The position numbers and the translations under genes are program-made. This document shows, piece after piece, positions 14,473 through 17,206 of a DNA stretch of 17,206 bases (its first letter is position 1; every line of letters starts with the position of its first letter). The stretch is taken from the NCBI GenBank assembly GCA_022774485.1, contig JALFLX010000072.1, forward strand, positions 1 through 17,206, in the 5' to 3' direction. The notes under the pieces are model-generated. The model saw only the letters and a list, made by a program, of their open reading frames with translations. It was not told the DNA's origin and did not search any database. The stretch is from Bacilli bacterium. GTDB taxonomy: Bacteria; Bacillota_I; Bacilli_A; RFN20; CAG-288.

Positions 14473-14501
14473 TTGTAAGCTCTTACAACAAAGAATACAC
14501 T
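14473..14501 (+). promoter_or_regulatory. candidate glycosidase promoter with overlapping palindrome
   Basis: TTGTAA (14473-14478) and TACACT (14496-14501) are separated by exactly 17 bases; each matches the consensus at four of six positions, weak enough to need activation. The -35 lies inside a perfect 7-2-7 palindrome, TTGTAAG-CT-CTTACAA (14473-14488). Predicted transcription starts near 14508, and AGGAGG at 14517-14522 serves the ATG at 14534. Confidence 0.5.
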
Positions 14502-14533
14502 CAAACCATAAAGCAAAGGAGGGAATTTTTCTC

Positions 14534-17206
14534 ATGAATTCCAAATCTAAGTTGTCTAAGAAGATGAAAGTCGCAGCATTCTCCTTAATTGGTCTCGCAG
14601 GTGCTGTTGCTTTCACTGCCGCTCCTATGAGGGGCATTGGTACTGCTGTTCACGGTAGAAACGAGAACATGCAGTATGGTGGTAAGTTCTATACTGAGTT
14701 CGACAATAAGTTTGATGCTTTCAATGCTGCTCATGAACACAATGGTAAAATCGTCGCTGAAGGTACTGTCATGTTCAAGAATGATGGTACTTTACCACTT
14801 GATCCAGCAAATACAGCAGTTACTGTTCTTGGCGTAAAGTCTGCTGAACTCGCTGAAGGTGTTGATGGCACTATCGTTGCTCCAAACACTGTTGATCCAA
14901 TGGCTTCTGGTTTAAGAAATGCCGGTTTCGCTGTTAACCCTGTTATGGAAGACTTCTATAACAATCTTCCATCCAGAGAAGAAAAGAAAGAAGTCACTGA
15001 ATTCTCTGAATCCGTCAAGCGTTCGCTTCATAATTACAATGACGCTGCAGTTATCGTCTTACAGAGAGTTGTCGGTAAGGAAAACATTTCCCCAGAAGTT
15101 GCTTTGACTGGTAAGACTTCCAAAAACAACACCGGTGAGAACTGGGCTGATGGTAGCAGAGATCAGGATGGTGCTTTAAGAGAAATCCAGGACAAGAAGC
15201 TCACTGATGAAGCCGATGCCCCATATAATTGGGAACATAAACATTCTTCCTGGTCTCCAAAAGAAGAAGGAGAAACTGCCACACATACCAAGGATGGCAA
15301 AGACTATGTTGAAGTCAAACATGGTTTACAGCTTTCCTCTTCTGAACAAGAATTAATCAAATTTGCTAAGGAAAACTTCAAGAAGGTTATCGTCACCCTC
15401 AACTCCTCTCACGCCTTTGAATTCTACAACCTTGAAAAGGATGATGGCATCAACGCTATCGTTTGGTTCGGTCGTCCAGGTATCCACTCCGCTGGTATCA
15501 ATGCTGTCGGTGGCATCTTAGCTGGTACGATCAACCCATCTGGTGGTGCTTCTCTTGAATATGAAAAGGACTTCACTGCTGACCCAACCTGGCAGAATAC
15601 TTCTACCGGCCGTCAGTTTAGATATGGTTCCTTAGATGCTGATACTCCAGGCGATTATGTCGGTCGTTATCCAAATTCCGAAAACGTCAAGGATTGCTAT
15701 CTCACTGGTCTTCCGGGAACTCAGCTCTCCGGTATCCGTTTCATGGATTACGAAGAAAACATCTACTTTGGCTACAAGTATTATGAAACCTTCTGGCATG
15801 AAATTGCTGAAGGTAACACTTCCTTAGCCGCCAAGTCTTTATCAGCTGAACAGCGTCAGGCTATCGCTGATAAATGGCATCATGATAATGTCGTCTATCC
15901 ATTCGGTTTCGGTAAGTCCTACACTGATTTCGCTTTCACTATGAAGGGTGTTTATCTGGATAAGGCCGGTAAGACTCTTCTCACTTCCGGTAACGTCTTT
16001 GCTGAAGGTGAAAATCAGGTCAAGAAGATCTATGCTCAGGTCGAAGTCCAGAATACTGGCTTAGTCGATGGTAAGAAGACCGTCCAGCTTTATGAAACTG
16101 CTCCATACACTGCCGGTCAGATTGAAAAGGCCTACGTTAAACTCGTTGGCTTTGCCAAGACTGGTATCTTAAAACCAGGTGAAAGACAGACTGTCACTAT
16201 CGAAGTCGACGTTCAGGACTTAGCTTCCTTTGATGATTTCGGTAAGAACAACACTTCTACTGATACCCATAAGGGTTGGGAATTAGATGCTGGTGAATAT
16301 ACCTTAAAGGCCATGGGTTCTTCCTCTGAATTACGTTCTAAGGAAACCAATGATGATCCAGCTTTGGATGAATATGATGAATACAAATTCACCATCACCG
16401 ATAGAGTCAATCTCGATCATGATTTGGTCTCTGGCGGCGAATCCAAACCATTGTTCTCTGATCCAAACGAATTAGACTACATGTTCCGTCCAAGCGATGG
16501 TTCCTGGTCTAAGAAGAATGGTGTCGGCTCTGTTGAACAGCAGTTATCCAGAGGCGATATGGAAGGTACCTTCCCACATGCTCCAACCTATGATGATTTG
16601 ATCATGAAGGAAGAGGCTATCCAAAAGTTCAAGGATTCCCTCAACATGGGTGCCGAAAACAACTTGAACAACTTCTTCGGTAATGAAGCTGGCTCCATCG
16701 ATAAGGATCAGCCATGGAATAAAGAAGGCCAGATTCCAGCCAACTGGACTCAGGCTGTGGATAACACCACTGGCCGTGTCAATGGCAAGGCTGCCATCAT
16801 GTTGAAGGATATGGCCAATGTTCCACTCTCCGATACTGCAAGATGGGATGCCTTCATGAACCAGCTCACCTATGATGAAATGAAGTCCTTATTCACTTCT
16901 AAACAGCCAGCTTTAGCTGCTATCGGCAAAGCCAAGGATGCCAATACGGATAGACCTTTGAACTTAGGTAAGACCTTCACTTGGGCTGATGCTCCGTTAC
17001 AGGCCGCTACCTTCAACACTGAACTCATCCACAGAATGGGTGAACTCACTGCTGAAATGGCTCTCCAGGTCGGTACTACCGGTTGGTGGGGTCCGGGTGC
17101 CAACACCAATAGATCTCACTTCGATGGTAGATGTAAGGAATACTATTCTCAGGATGCCATCTTAGGTGGCTTCATGGGTGCTGCCGCTTCTGATGGTGCT
17201 TCTTCT
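14534..17206 (+). CDS. secreted family 3 glycoside hydrolase, circularly permuted (3' end missing)
   Basis: The first 891 residues are in view and the frame is open at the window edge. The N-terminus is a lysine-rich head with a hydrophobic core (about 13-31), a signal peptide or membrane anchor. The domain usually found second in family 3 comes first here: FKNDGTLPL (81-89), a GINAIVWFGRPG to GTINPSGG segment (305-338), YFGYKYYET (411-419) and VYPFGFGKSYTDF (454-466). A fibronectin-III-like part follows (about 500-595; VEVQNTG, GKKTVQLY). The catalytic TIM barrel begins only at about residue 755, with WWGPGANTNR (851-860) and EYYSQD (869-874). Permuted beta-glucosidases with this order are known from rumen bacteria. 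The nucleophile aspartate lies beyond the window. The family motif GR..EY.SEDP reads GRCKEYYSQDA, so two usually conserved positions differ. Likely role is beta-glucosidase or a related exo-glycosidase on the cell surface. Proline is mostly CCA, unlike the upstream operons. Confidence 0.88.
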   Translation, partial: MNSKSKLSKKMKVAAFSLIGLAGAVAFTAAPMRGIGTAVHGRNENMQYGGKFYTEFDNKFDAFNAAHEHNGKIVAEGTVMFKNDGTLPLDPANTAVTVLGVKSAELAEGVDGTIVAPNTVDPMASGLRNAGFAVNPVMEDFYNNLPSREEKKEVTEFSESVKRSLHNYNDAAVIVLQRVVGKENISPEVALTGKTSKNNTGENWADGSRDQDGALREIQDKKLTDEADAPYNWEHKHSSWSPKEEGETATHTKDGKDYVEVKHGLQLSSSEQELIKFAKENFKKVIVTLNSSHAFEFYNLEKDDGINAIVWFGRPGIHSAGINAVGGILAGTINPSGGASLEYEKDFTADPTWQNTSTGRQFRYGSLDADTPGDYVGRYPNSENVKDCYLTGLPGTQLSGIRFMDYEENIYFGYKYYETFWHEIAEGNTSLAAKSLSAEQRQAIADKWHHDNVVYPFGFGKSYTDFAFTMKGVYLDKAGKTLLTSGNVFAEGENQVKKIYAQVEVQNTGLVDGKKTVQLYETAPYTAGQIEKAYVKLVGFAKTGILKPGERQTVTIEVDVQDLASFDDFGKNNTSTDTHKGWELDAGEYTLKAMGSSSELRSKETNDDPALDEYDEYKFTITDRVNLDHDLVSGGESKPLFSDPNELDYMFRPSDGSWSKKNGVGSVEQQLSRGDMEGTFPHAPTYDDLIMKEEAIQKFKDSLNMGAENNLNNFFGNEAGSIDKDQPWNKEGQIPANWTQAVDNTTGRVNGKAAIMLKDMANVPLSDTARWDAFMNQLTYDEMKSLFTSKQPALAAIGKAKDANTDRPLNLGKTFTWADAPLQAATFNTELIHRMGELTAEMALQVGTTGWWGPGANTNRSHFDGRCKEYYSQDAILGGFMGAAASDGASS

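Noticed and set aside
1..17206. CRISPR arrays, tRNA or rRNA genes
   Set aside because: No regularly spaced repeats or recognisable tRNA/rRNA sequences were found on reading.

Overview
The window looks like a low- to moderate-GC Firmicute (Bacillota), probably an anaerobic gut or rumen lineage near the Erysipelotrichia. That placement is inference. It rests on a sodium-pumping oxaloacetate decarboxylase with ATP-type PEP carboxykinase, anaerobic-only ribonucleotide reductase genes, AGGAGG-type ribosome binding sites, an ECF-type biotin transporter subunit and an AgrC/AgrA-like two-component system. No rRNA or tRNA gene was seen.

Layout. Positions 1-81 hold the 5' end of a minus-strand gene. 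Positions 380-6043 are one tightly packed plus-strand operon: oadA, oadG, a separate biotin carrier protein, oadB, birA and pckA, closed by a UUCG-loop terminator that can also serve the convergent bioY gene. Two minus-strand genes follow: bioY (6124-6675), with a dyad in its promoter region, and a CPBP-type membrane protein with a damaged protease motif (6838-7617), which has its own terminator. About 700 bp of non-coding DNA separates the latter from nrdG-nrdD (8317-11276). Here nrdG comes first, and NrdD carries a C-terminal CPNC redoxin domain. A hairpin-rich non-coding stretch of about 590 bp (11277-11868) precedes a LytTR response regulator and an AgrC-like sensor kinase (11869-13895), with no agrB or agrD gene beside them. 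Next come about 640 bp of non-coding DNA holding a GC-rich gene remnant, inverted repeats and a region of competing complementary segments. The window ends inside a secreted, circularly permuted family 3 glycoside hydrolase (from 14534).

How the genes work together. The operon can take PEP to oxaloacetate with ATP gain (PckA), then to pyruvate with sodium export (Oad). BirA charges the carrier protein with biotin and BioY imports the biotin. NrdG and NrdD supply deoxynucleotides without oxygen. A perfect 12-bp direct repeat with a 22-bp period sits just upstream of a plausible promoter for the glycosidase. This is the geometry expected of a LytTR regulator site, so the neighbouring two-component system may control the glycosidase.

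The best candidates for something undescribed are the LytTR-type operator at the glycosidase promoter, the complementary-loop region at 14133-14290, the NrdD-redoxin fusion with a Cys/His-rich linker, and the hairpin cluster at 11309-11645. None of the RNA or operator calls was tested by computation.
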